NCBI RefSeq assembly: GCF_947581735.1
Contig: NZ_CANPVT010000008.1
Coordinates: 62,001-126,000 of the forward strand
Length of the DNA stretch: 64,000 bases
Source: Candidatus Palauibacter soopunensis
Lineage (GTDB): Bacteria; Gemmatimonadota; Gemmatimonadetes; Palauibacterales; Palauibacteraceae
Reading direction: 5' to 3'
The notes beneath the pieces were generated by a model that did no database searches, had not been told where the DNA came from, and was given only the letters and a program-made list of their open reading frames with translations. Shown here piece by piece: positions 1-7,518 of this stretch (position 1 is its first letter; every line of letters starts with the position of its first letter). A program made the position numbers and the translations under genes.

Positions 1-894
1 GAACCGGTTCGGCTGGATCCCCGTCTCTACGAGCCACACGACATCGTACTTGTCGATCGCCACGCCGTAGGGCCGGGACTCTTCGCCCGCCGGCAGGTCG
101 TATTCCCGCTGGAATCCGCCGCCCTCCTCGACGAGGCCGATCTTCCCCCGGCTGTAGTCGACGTACCAGATCCGGTCCCTCGAGTCGATGACGAGACGGC
201 GCGGCCGCGCCCCCTCGGGCAGGTCGTAGCCGATGAGTTCGAAGGAGGACGGGTCCACCATGCCGATGAGGTTCGTGTTGAAGTGCGCGATCCAGGGCCG
301 GTTCTCCGAGTCCAGCTTGACCCCGTACGGCCGGCTCGAGCCCATGCCGCGGCGGGTCTCGACCTCGGGGGCCTCCACCAGCCGCACCTCCCTCGACTCC
401 TTGTCGAGGAAGCCGATGAGGTTGCCGCCCTGCACGGAGAACCAGATGTCTCCGTTGTCGTCCCAGATCAGCGTGTGCGGATCACGCGCGCGCTCGTCCG
501 GCATCATGATCTTGTCGATCTCGCCCGTGGCCGGATCGATGATCCCGATGTGGTTCGCGCGGTTCCCGGCGTAGTAGATCATCCCGTCATCGTCGACGAT
601 CAGGTTGTGGGGCCCCGTGCCGTCGTCCATGTCGTAGCGCGTGAACTCCCCCGTGGCCGGGTCCAGCACGGCGGCATAGTGCGCCGTCTGTCCCACGAAC
701 CAGACGCGGCCGTCCGGTCCCACGAACGGGTCGCGCGGACGGCTCTCGGGGTAGGGCACCGTCCATTCCTCGATGGCGAGAACGTCGGTGGCCGCGGTAT
801 GGTCCTGCGCCGCCACTCCGGCGGAGCCGACGACGGTCGACACCGCCGCGAACCCTGCCGCCGCCAGTGTCGCGACGCGAATTCGATGAATCAT
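1..894 (-). CDS. Virginiamycin B lyase-like secreted beta-propeller (partial)
   Basis: The C-terminus lies beyond the left edge; 298 residues are visible. An N-terminal signal peptide (about residues 1-29, ending in VAAQ) is followed by at least six propeller blades. Each blade carries a D-x-x-G/D-x-(I/V)-W-type core such as DGRVWFVG, NGDIWFSV and RDRIWYVD. This is the pattern of the Vgb/NHL/SMP-30 class. The protein is probably periplasmic or secreted. True Vgb linearises streptogramin B, but most homologues of this kind have no proven substrate, so lyase activity is not claimed. The ATG overlaps the stop of the transporter gene upstream (ATGA), and a GAGGAGG ribosome site precedes it, so it is the last visible gene of a three-gene operon. 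Confidence 0.8.
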   Translation of the reverse strand, partial: MIHRIRVATLAAAGFAAVSTVVGSAGVAAQDHTAATDVLAIEEWTVPYPESRPRDPFVGPDGRVWFVGQTAHYAAVLDPATGEFTRYDMDDGTGPHNLIVDDDGMIYYAGNRANHIGIIDPATGEIDKIMMPDERARDPHTLIWDDNGDIWFSVQGGNLIGFLDKESREVRLVEAPEVETRRGMGSSRPYGVKLDSENRPWIAHFNTNLIGMVDPSSFELIGYDLPEGARPRRLVIDSRDRIWYVDYSRGKIGLVEEGGGFQREYDLPAGEESRPYGVAIDKYDVVWLVETGIQPNRF

Positions 895-2372
895 CTCCGT
901 ACCTCCTCGATCGCTGTTGCTGCTTCATGCCTCGCCGCCCGGACCTTGGGCGTCAGATAGATATTGGCGGTCAGACGGCCCAACAGAAAGCCGGTGAAGG
1001 CGGCGGTCGCGCCGACCCAGCCCAGCCCCCAGCCGACCGCGACGAACACGATGGCCACGGCCGTGATCTCTGCGGCGGTCCCGACGATGATGGGACCCGT
1101 CGTCCGGTGCCGGATCAGCGTGCCCCGCTGCAGCGAGAGGAGGACGCCGAGGAAGGGGACGGGGGTGAGCACCCGGGCGGCCGGAATCGCGAAGGAGGCG
1201 AGTTCGGGCGTGAGGCCGGACACGTGGACGAACCAGAGGTGGGAGAGCGGGGTGAACGCGAGGAGCGCGAGGACGCCGGAGAGCGTCGCGCCGAGCCCGA
1301 TCGCGAAGCGGCGGATCGCCTCGTAGCCCTCGTTCCGCCGGCCCAGGAGCGCGATGACCGCGTCCTGGAAGCTGAGACCCACGGAGCGGAAGATGAACCC
1401 GAGCGAGTGCACGACCGGGAACACGGCGAGCGACTCGACCGGCGACGCGGCACGACCCATGAAGAAGGTGAGCATCGGCTGGATCGCGATCCCGATCAGC
1501 GACGTGAGCATCAGGGGCAGGTAGAAGCGTCCGATTTCACCGAAGCGCAGTTCGCCGCCTTCGGTCCCCGCGCCCGACGCCGGATCGGCGGTGGAGACAC
1601 CCACGCGGCCGATCTCCGCGATGTCGTGCGGGTCCGACGAGACCGTGACGGGTTCGGTCGTATCCGCCGGCCGGCCCGCCGGGACGAGCAGGGCGCGGAT
1701 GGCGTCCCGGGCCATCCAGCGCGCGACCGCCGCTTCCATCACCACGCCGAACGAAAGCGCGGAAGCCCCGACCGCGGCACCGGGGAGGTCCGTGGCGATG
1801 GCGAGCATGAGCGCGGCGACCGACATCGAGACGAGCCGCACGACCGTCCCGCCCGCCACGAGCCGCGTGCGCCCGGACCGGATGAGCACGCCCTGCCAGA
1901 AGCGCCGGTAGCCGATGGCGGCCGGCCAGGGCAGAAAGCACCACAGCGCTCCGTACGTCAGGCGCGCCAGGTCCTCCGGCAGCCCGAGCACCCCCAGCAT
2001 GAGCCCGCGGTGCACCGGCGGCACGAGCACGACCAGGAGCATCAGCGTGGAGAAGGCGTTCAGCCCGTGCGCGAACGTCCGCAGCCGCCGGTAGGAGACG
2101 GCGTCCTCCACGAGCGCCGTCGAGGCGCTCAGCAGCATGATGACCGGCGCCTCCATCAGCACCGCCAGCGCGATCGCGACACCGTAGGCCGCCAGCCCCA
2201 GCGTGGGATCCGGCAGCCGCGCCACGACCGCCGCGAGATAGGGCCCCTCGACCGCCATCATCAACCATGTGGCGGCCAGCGGGGCCCAGAAGGCGAAGAT
2301 CCGACGTGCGGAAAGGCCGGTGGAGTCGGTCAGCGGAAGAGACCTTCCAGGCGCTCCAGCGACCACGTCCAC
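891..2372 (-). CDS. MATE-like multi-spanning membrane transporter
   Basis: The product is a 493-residue integral membrane protein with about twelve hydrophobic segments, split by a hydrophilic loop near residues 235-275. Two similar halves, and short motifs such as FWAPLAATWLMM and LMLTSLIGIAIQPML, resemble the MATE/MOP flippase superfamily. A lipid or polysaccharide flippase of the same superfamily is also possible, and the substrate is unknown. The start is a GTG lying 43 bases inside the SRPBCC gene upstream. Later in-frame starts would remove the first membrane segment. The stop overlaps the start of the Vgb-like gene, implying co-translation. Confidence 0.7.
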   Translation of the reverse strand: MDVVAGAPGRSLPLTDSTGLSARRIFAFWAPLAATWLMMAVEGPYLAAVVARLPDPTLGLAAYGVAIALAVLMEAPVIMLLSASTALVEDAVSYRRLRTFAHGLNAFSTLMLLVVLVPPVHRGLMLGVLGLPEDLARLTYGALWCFLPWPAAIGYRRFWQGVLIRSGRTRLVAGGTVVRLVSMSVAALMLAIATDLPGAAVGASALSFGVVMEAAVARWMARDAIRALLVPAGRPADTTEPVTVSSDPHDIAEIGRVGVSTADPASGAGTEGGELRFGEIGRFYLPLMLTSLIGIAIQPMLTFFMGRAASPVESLAVFPVVHSLGFIFRSVGLSFQDAVIALLGRRNEGYEAIRRFAIGLGATLSGVLALLAFTPLSHLWFVHVSGLTPELASFAIPAARVLTPVPFLGVLLSLQRGTLIRHRTTGPIIVGTAAEITAVAIVFVAVGWGLGWVGATAAFTGFLLGRLTANIYLTPKVRAARHEAATAIEEVRR

Positions 2373-2770
2373 CCGAGGCGGTGTCCCTCCGCGGCCTCGG
2401 CGGCGGGGAAGCCCTCATGCGCGACGACGACCTCGGTCGACGCTCCGTCGGCGATGAACTCGACCGTGACGAGCGTTTCGCCGACCGCGGATTCCGGCTC
2501 CTCCCAGTCCCACGTATACACGAGCCGGTTCGGGGCATCGACCTCGCGGTACACTCCGAACGCCGTATGCTGCGTCCCCGCTTCCGCCTCGATGAGAAGG
2601 CGGTACGGTCCCCCGGGCACGAGGTCGACCTGCGAGTCGCGGATCGTCGCGCCCGGAGGGCAGGACCACTGCCGGATCAGCTCCGGTTCGGTCCAGGCGC
2701 GGAACACGGCCTCCAGAGGCGCGGGGATCACTCTCGTGACGCGGCACTCTCGATCGGCGGAAGCGGTCAT
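2330..2770 (-). CDS. SRPBCC/AHSA1 domain protein
   Basis: This 146-residue protein spans one AHSA1-type START-like domain. It opens with the usual strand and helix (ITRV-type strand, then APLEAVFRAWTEPELI) and has the WSCPPG, VPGGPYRL and W-x-W-EEPES landmarks of the family. It ends in the long helix containing GHRLGWTWSLERL. Such domains form a cavity for small hydrophobic ligands, and similar proteins are often small standalone cytosolic proteins of unknown ligand. A clear AAGGAG site sits about seven bases before the ATG. It is the first gene of the minus-strand set and overlaps the transporter downstream by 43 bases. Confidence 0.85.
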   Translation of the reverse strand: MTASADRECRVTRVIPAPLEAVFRAWTEPELIRQWSCPPGATIRDSQVDLVPGGPYRLLIEAEAGTQHTAFGVYREVDAPNRLVYTWDWEEPESAVGETLVTVEFIADGASTEVVVAHEGFPAAEAAEGHRLGWTWSLERLEGLFR

Positions 2771-2914
2771 CCGGATCTCCTTGGAATCTGGGGCAAAATC
2801 TGCGGCCGTTCGGCGTGGAATCTGGCGCGAGACGATTGGACGGGATCAGGTTGTCCCATTCGTAAATGATTAACGACTCACCGGGCAAGGAGTTCCGCCG
2901 TTCGTGAGACGTTC

Positions 2915-3490
2915 GTGAATTCGGCAAAGCTGATCGTTCCGGCGGTCGCCTTCGGGCTCCTGATGCCCGTGGCCGCCGCCGCCCAGGGATCGCCCTCGAA
3001 CCGGGATCGGTTCGCCCTGTTTACGGCCTGTCGCCCCGTTCCGGTGGAGGTCTTCGTCACCAACATGGGCGGGCCGGCTGACATCACCACGCCATCCGTG
3101 GAGAGCATGGCCACGAGCCGGCTGCAGGCGGCCGGGATCGATGCCCCCGCCGGCCGGCCAGGCGGGTCCACGCTCCAGTTGTCCGTCTTCGTCAGTGCAC
3201 AGAGACTCACCGCCAGCGCGGTAGTGACGGTCTACGTTATCCGCCTGCGCCTCCTGAAGCTCGTTTACGACCGCCAGAGCGATCCCGGAACGGGAGAGGC
3301 CGGGCGCGGCTCCGCGGACTCCCCCGGCACCGCGCCGGATTGGTTGAACTGGGCGCCGACGTGGGAAACGCCGCAGCAGGGAATCGGCTTCTATCTCGGG
3401 CGCGACGGGGATCCAGTCACGAGTCTGGTCGGCAGGATGCTGGACGAGTTCGTGAGCGAGTATGTGCGCGTCAACGCGGAGGCGTGCTAG
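2915..3490 (+). CDS. Secreted protein of unknown function
   Basis: I do not recognise this 191-residue protein. It begins with a GTG and a typical signal peptide (about residues 1-24, hydrophobic core IVPAVAFGLLMPVAAAA then AQG). The mature part has two cysteines, one in FTACRPV near residue 41 and one as the last residue, which could form a disulfide. A middle strand-rich region (LQLSVFVSAQ, VTVYVIRLRL) and a C-terminal amphipathic helix (VGRMLDEFVSEYVRV) suggest a small compact beta-alpha domain. It is transcribed divergently from the SRPBCC operon, and 112 bases separate it from the radical SAM gene. Confidence 0.7.
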   Translation: MNSAKLIVPAVAFGLLMPVAAAAQGSPSNRDRFALFTACRPVPVEVFVTNMGGPADITTPSVESMATSRLQAAGIDAPAGRPGGSTLQLSVFVSAQRLTASAVVTVYVIRLRLLKLVYDRQSDPGTGEAGRGSADSPGTAPDWLNWAPTWETPQQGIGFYLGRDGDPVTSLVGRMLDEFVSEYVRVNAEAC

Positions 3491-3602
3491 CGGTCCGCGG
3501 CCCATCGCCGATTGCCGCCGGGCGAGGCCCGCACCTAGGTTGCTCGATTCCGCCGCGCGCCCGACCCTGGCTACGCGTGCACCCATTCCGAGAGGATCGC
3601 CG

Positions 3603-5171
3603 TTGCGCAAGCTCCGCGTAGGTATCGTGGACCTGGTCTCGAAGGGACCCACGAAGGCCCTGTACGCCAAGGTGATGCACGCGAACCTCGCGAGCATCAT
3701 GCCGCAGGTTCTCGGCGCGTGGTGCGAGGAGGCCGGGCACGATGTGAGCCTCGTCTGCTACACCGGCTTCGAGGACCTCATCGAGGAACTCCCGCAGGAC
3801 ATCGACCTGCTCTTCGTGAGCGCGTTCTCACAGGGTGCCCAGCTCTCCTACGCGATCAGCGAGATGTTCCGCCGGCGGGGCGCCGTCACCTGTATCGGCG
3901 GTCCGCACGCGCGCTGCTATCCGCAGGACGCGCAGAAGTACTTCGACTACGTGTTCGGCTTCACCGACCAGGCGGTGCTGAACGAAGTCCTGGACGAGTG
4001 CCTCCCGCACCGTCCGCTCGGCCGCCACATGACGGCCGAGACGCAGCCGGTGTCCCTGCCCGGGGTGCGCGCGCGCTGGAAGTTCATCGAGCCGACGCTC
4101 CAGAAGGCGCCGCTGTTCAAGATCGTCCCGATGCTGGGCAGCCTCGGGTGCCCGTACACGTGCAGCTTCTGCATCGACTCGGTCATCCCCTACCAGCCGC
4201 TCGACTTCGACGAGATGCGGGACGACCTCCGCTTCCTCGCGAAGAAGATGAAGAGGCCGATCGTCGGCTGGCACGACCCCAACTTCGGAGTCCGGTTCGA
4301 CGACGTGCTCGGGGCGATCGAGGAGGCCGTCCCCCCCGGCACGATCGAATTCATCGCGGAAAGCAGCCTCTCGCTCCTCGGGGAGCCGCGGCTCAAGCGA
4401 CTCGCGAACGCCGGGTTCCGGGCCATCCTGCCCGGCGTCGAGTCGTGGTACATGCTGGGCAACAAGTCGAAGTCCCGGAACCGGCACGGGATCGAGAAGG
4501 TCCGCCAGGTGTCGGACCATTCCAACCTCATCACGAGCTACATCCCCTATCTCCAGACGAATTTCGTGATGGGTCTCGATTGCGACGAAGGTCCGGAGCC
4601 CTTCGAACTCACGAAACGGTTCCTCGATGCCTCGCCCGCCGCCTTCCCCGGCTATTCGTTGCTCACGTCGTTCGGCGAAGCGGCCCCGCTCAACCTCGAA
4701 TACCAGCAGGAAGGGCGGGTGCTCGGCTTCCCGTTCCACTTCCTCAATAACAATCACGCGATGAACCTGAAGCCGAAGAACTACGAGTGGATCGAGTTCT
4801 ACGACCACGTCATCGACCTCACGCAGTACAGCTTCTCGAAGCGGGCCGTCTGGCGTCGCCTGAGGGCCAACCGCGGGGGCATCCCGAGGCTCCTGAACGC
4901 CGTGCGCGCCCTCTCTTCGGAGGGGAACGGGAGGATCGCGTACTACACGACCGTGCGCGACAAGCTGCGGACGGACCGGAAGTTCCGGGACTACTTCGAG
5001 GGAGAGACGCAGGAGTTGCCGCAGTTCTACATCGACCGCGTGAAGCACGATCTCGGGCCGCTGTGGGAGTTCCTGCCGGAGGGAGCGATCGAGCACGACC
5101 CCTACGCCTACATCAAGAGCACGGGCGGCGCGGCCCCGGTGCAGGCGAGGGCCGGCGCGATCGTCCACTAG
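3603..5171 (+). CDS. B12-binding domain radical SAM protein
   Basis: This 522-residue enzyme has an N-terminal cobalamin-binding Rossmann domain (about residues 1-130) and a radical SAM core. The cluster motif GCPYTCSFC places cysteines at about 183, 187 and 190. A C-terminal helical region of about 150 residues follows. Enzymes of this architecture carry out radical methylation or ring rearrangements in lipid, cofactor and natural-product pathways; the substrate here is unknown. I chose the TTG at 3603, preceded by AGAGGA and giving RKLRVGIVDLV, because residues encoded upstream look non-coding (Arg/Pro rich). The small gene and the PlsC-type acyltransferase that follow on the same strand hint at lipid-related work, which is inference. 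Confidence 0.85.
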   Translation: MRKLRVGIVDLVSKGPTKALYAKVMHANLASIMPQVLGAWCEEAGHDVSLVCYTGFEDLIEELPQDIDLLFVSAFSQGAQLSYAISEMFRRRGAVTCIGGPHARCYPQDAQKYFDYVFGFTDQAVLNEVLDECLPHRPLGRHMTAETQPVSLPGVRARWKFIEPTLQKAPLFKIVPMLGSLGCPYTCSFCIDSVIPYQPLDFDEMRDDLRFLAKKMKRPIVGWHDPNFGVRFDDVLGAIEEAVPPGTIEFIAESSLSLLGEPRLKRLANAGFRAILPGVESWYMLGNKSKSRNRHGIEKVRQVSDHSNLITSYIPYLQTNFVMGLDCDEGPEPFELTKRFLDASPAAFPGYSLLTSFGEAAPLNLEYQQEGRVLGFPFHFLNNNHAMNLKPKNYEWIEFYDHVIDLTQYSFSKRAVWRRLRANRGGIPRLLNAVRALSSEGNGRIAYYTTVRDKLRTDRKFRDYFEGETQELPQFYIDRVKHDLGPLWEFLPEGAIEHDPYAYIKSTGGAAPVQARAGAIVH

Positions 5172-5239
5172 TCGAGGGACGGTCCGGCGGTCGGGGAGGC
5201 CGGTCCCGGGCAGGACCTTTGGAAGCCAGCCACGTCACG

Positions 5240-5521
5240 ATGTCCCGAGCCTTCGTCAACGAGGACGCGACCCACGAACCCGAGCCGCGCTACGCCCTCC
5301 CGCCGCGCGAGTCGCCGCGCTTCGACGCTGCCGCGGCGCGGGCCCTCCTCGAAGGCGCCCACATCGGCAACACGCACAGCGCCGAGGCCGCGACCGGCTA
5401 CGCCTGGGGCGACCCCGCGCTCGTCTCGCATATCGGGGACCTGATCCTCGAAGCGGAAGAACTCGGCGACGACCGCATGGCCCGCCTCGGCCGCCGCTAC
5501 CTCCGCAAGGCAGGCCGCTGA
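5240..5521 (+). CDS. Small conserved-looking cytosolic protein, unknown function
   Basis: This 93-residue protein matches no family I know. It is soluble and charged, with no signal or membrane segment. A proline-rich start (PRYALPPRESPRF) is followed by two predicted helices around ARALLEGA and LILEAEELGDDRMARLGRRYL. Codon use shows the third-position GC bias of the neighbours, supporting a real gene. It lies between the B12 radical SAM gene (68 bases upstream) and the acyltransferase (28 bases downstream) on the same strand, so it may be an accessory protein of that set. Confidence 0.6.
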   Translation: MSRAFVNEDATHEPEPRYALPPRESPRFDAAAARALLEGAHIGNTHSAEAATGYAWGDPALVSHIGDLILEAEELGDDRMARLGRRYLRKAGR

Positions 5522-5549
5522 GACCGCGACCGCGGGGGGAGGCGAACAC

Positions 5550-6917
5550 TTGGATCGCATACCCGGGCTGATCGCCGGCATCACCGGAACCGCGGCCGCA
5601 CTCTTCTATCGCGTCGACCGGCACGGGCCTCCGCTCCCCGAGGGCCCGTTGATCGTGGCGGCCAACCATCCCAACAGCCTTGTCGATGCGCTGCTGATCT
5701 TCCGCTGCAGCGGGCGGATCACGCGGCCGCTGGGTCGCGCACCGCTGTTCGACCGGCTCCTTCTGGGTCCGGTGCTGCGCGCGCTGGGCGGCATACCAGT
5801 CTACCGGAGGGAGGACGATCCCGAGGCGACCCACCGCAACGAGCGGATGTTCCGGTCCGCGGTCGACACGCTCCACGGCGGCGGCGCCATCCAGATCTAT
5901 CCCGAGGGCCGGAGCCACTCCGAGCCGCACCTGGTGGAGTTCCGCACGGGCACCGCCCGGATCGCGCTGCAGGCGGAGGAGGCCGCCGACTGGGGGCTCG
6001 GGCTGTCCATCGTTCCCGTGGGGATCACCTATGCGGCCAAGGAGTTGGCCAGGACCGAGGTCGCCGTGCGCTTCGGCAAGGCGTTCGGGTGCGCGGACCT
6101 GAAACGGGCGTTCCGGGAGGATCCCGTCGCCGCCGGGCGCAGGCTTACCGAGCGGATCGAGAAGGGGATCCGCCGCCAGACGCTGAACTTCGACCGCCAC
6201 CGCGACCGGATCCTGGTGGAGGTGGCGGAGCAGCTCTACGTGCGCGAGTCGCGGTGGGTCCCGTGGCGGGTCCGGGAACGGCTGGGTACGCGGTTCCCTC
6301 GCCTGCAGCGCTTTGCGAGGGGACTGGAATGGATCCGCACGGCGCACCCGGAGGAACATCGTCGCCTGATCGAAAAGGTGGAGCGATACGCGGCGCTCAG
6401 CGAAGAACTCCACGCCGGGGAAGGGGACGTGCCCCGCCGCTACAGCTTCCTCCCGGTCGCACAATACGTCCTCGTGCGCGGAACTCTCCTGGCGCTGGGA
6501 CTTCCACTCGCGCTGGCCGGATCTCTGCTCTGGGTTCCCGTCGCCCGGCTTCCCGGCTTCGTCGTCCGACGCGTGAAGCCCCAGTTCGAGGTCACGGCGA
6601 CCGTCAAGCTGGCGACGCTCCTCGGCGGAACGCTTGCGGCCTGGATGCTCTGGCTGGCGCTAGGCTACCTGGCGGGGGGCATCTCAGTCGCCGCGATAGC
6701 GGCCGTCGTGGCCCCCGTATCCGGCTTCGTGGCGGTGCGGTGGGTTGAACTCGCGCGCGAGGTCGGCGAGGACACCGCCCTCTTCCTCCGGTTGCGGGGC
6801 CGCCCCGACCTCCGCGAGCACTTCGCCGAGTTGCGCTCGGAACTCACGGAGACCTTCCGGCGACTGGAGAAGCAGTGGATGGAGGAACGGCAGGAGCGCC
6901 CACGGAAGGGATCATAG
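5550..6917 (+). CDS. PlsC-type lysophospholipid acyltransferase
   Basis: This 455-residue membrane enzyme probably transfers acyl groups to lysophospholipid or a related lipid at the inner membrane. The acyltransferase block is near the N-terminus: ANHPNSLVDALL (His-40, Asp-46) and YPEGRSHSEP near residue 120. The His and Asp are five residues apart, not the usual four; this longer spacing also occurs in some bacterial LPLAT groups. The C-terminal third has about four membrane segments (about residues 305-345 and 350-400) and a final charged helix. The TTG start has a GGGGGAGG site eight bases upstream. It is the last gene of the plus-strand set and converges on the M50-like gene 23 bases away. 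Confidence 0.85.
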   Translation: MDRIPGLIAGITGTAAALFYRVDRHGPPLPEGPLIVAANHPNSLVDALLIFRCSGRITRPLGRAPLFDRLLLGPVLRALGGIPVYRREDDPEATHRNERMFRSAVDTLHGGGAIQIYPEGRSHSEPHLVEFRTGTARIALQAEEAADWGLGLSIVPVGITYAAKELARTEVAVRFGKAFGCADLKRAFREDPVAAGRRLTERIEKGIRRQTLNFDRHRDRILVEVAEQLYVRESRWVPWRVRERLGTRFPRLQRFARGLEWIRTAHPEEHRRLIEKVERYAALSEELHAGEGDVPRRYSFLPVAQYVLVRGTLLALGLPLALAGSLLWVPVARLPGFVVRRVKPQFEVTATVKLATLLGGTLAAWMLWLALGYLAGGISVAAIAAVVAPVSGFVAVRWVELAREVGEDTALFLRLRGRPDLREHFAELRSELTETFRRLEKQWMEERQERPRKGS

Positions 6918-6940
6918 GTGGTTACCCGTTCGCTACCTGG

Positions 6941-7465
6941 TCACGCCGCGCGCTCGGATTCGAGGCGGATCGTCCGCCAGACGGCGGCGACGGCCGCGGC
7001 GCTGGCGAGGAGGTGGAGGGCGAGGCCGATCTGCTCGGCGGACTCCAGGGCGCCGGCGCGGTCCAGGAGAAGGCGCCAGTCGTTCGGGTGGTCGCCGAGC
7101 AGGGGGAGCGCGAGGCGGTTCGCGTCGCCCAGGTAAGCCGCCGTGTACATGAGGCTCTCCGCCGACCACAGGGCGCCGACCGCGGCGGGGATCGCCTCCC
7201 CCCGCCGCCACAGCCGGAACGTGATGTAGAGGGGCGCGGCGAGCTGAAGCGCGGGGCCGGCCAGCACGGCGAGCGTTTCGCCGCCGGCGGAGAGCCGGGC
7301 CAGCGGCGAGAAGATGAGGTGCCCGGCCTCGTGGATGAGGAGGTTGATCCCGTCCACCCAGTGGTAGTGATAGAAGAAGACGAGCCACGCCGCGTACACG
7401 CACATGACGACGAGCCCCACCCGCCGGGGCCCGATCGTCTTCCACAGGTACGAGAGGATCTTCAC
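6941..7465 (-). CDS. Small M50-like membrane protein with HEAGH motif
   Basis: This 174-residue protein has about four hydrophobic segments and a His-Glu-x-x-His motif (HEAGH, His-45 to His-49) at the start of the second. The next segment has SAGGETLAVLAGPALQL, whose AGP resembles the conserved region after the zinc motif in M50-type site-2 proteases. No clear NPDG-type second zinc motif is visible, though LGDANRLALPLLGDHPNDW near residue 120 offers candidate Asp ligands. It could be a small intramembrane zinc protease or an inactive relative. It lies 53 bases downstream of the VPS10-like gene on the same strand. Confidence 0.7.
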   Translation of the reverse strand: MKILSYLWKTIGPRRVGLVVMCVYAAWLVFFYHYHWVDGINLLIHEAGHLIFSPLARLSAGGETLAVLAGPALQLAAPLYITFRLWRRGEAIPAAVGALWSAESLMYTAAYLGDANRLALPLLGDHPNDWRLLLDRAGALESAEQIGLALHLLASAAAVAAVWRTIRLESERAA

Positions 7466-7518
7466 GCGGGGACGCCCGCCGGGTTACCGGGGCCGCCCCC
7501 GCGTGCGAAAGCCGGCAC

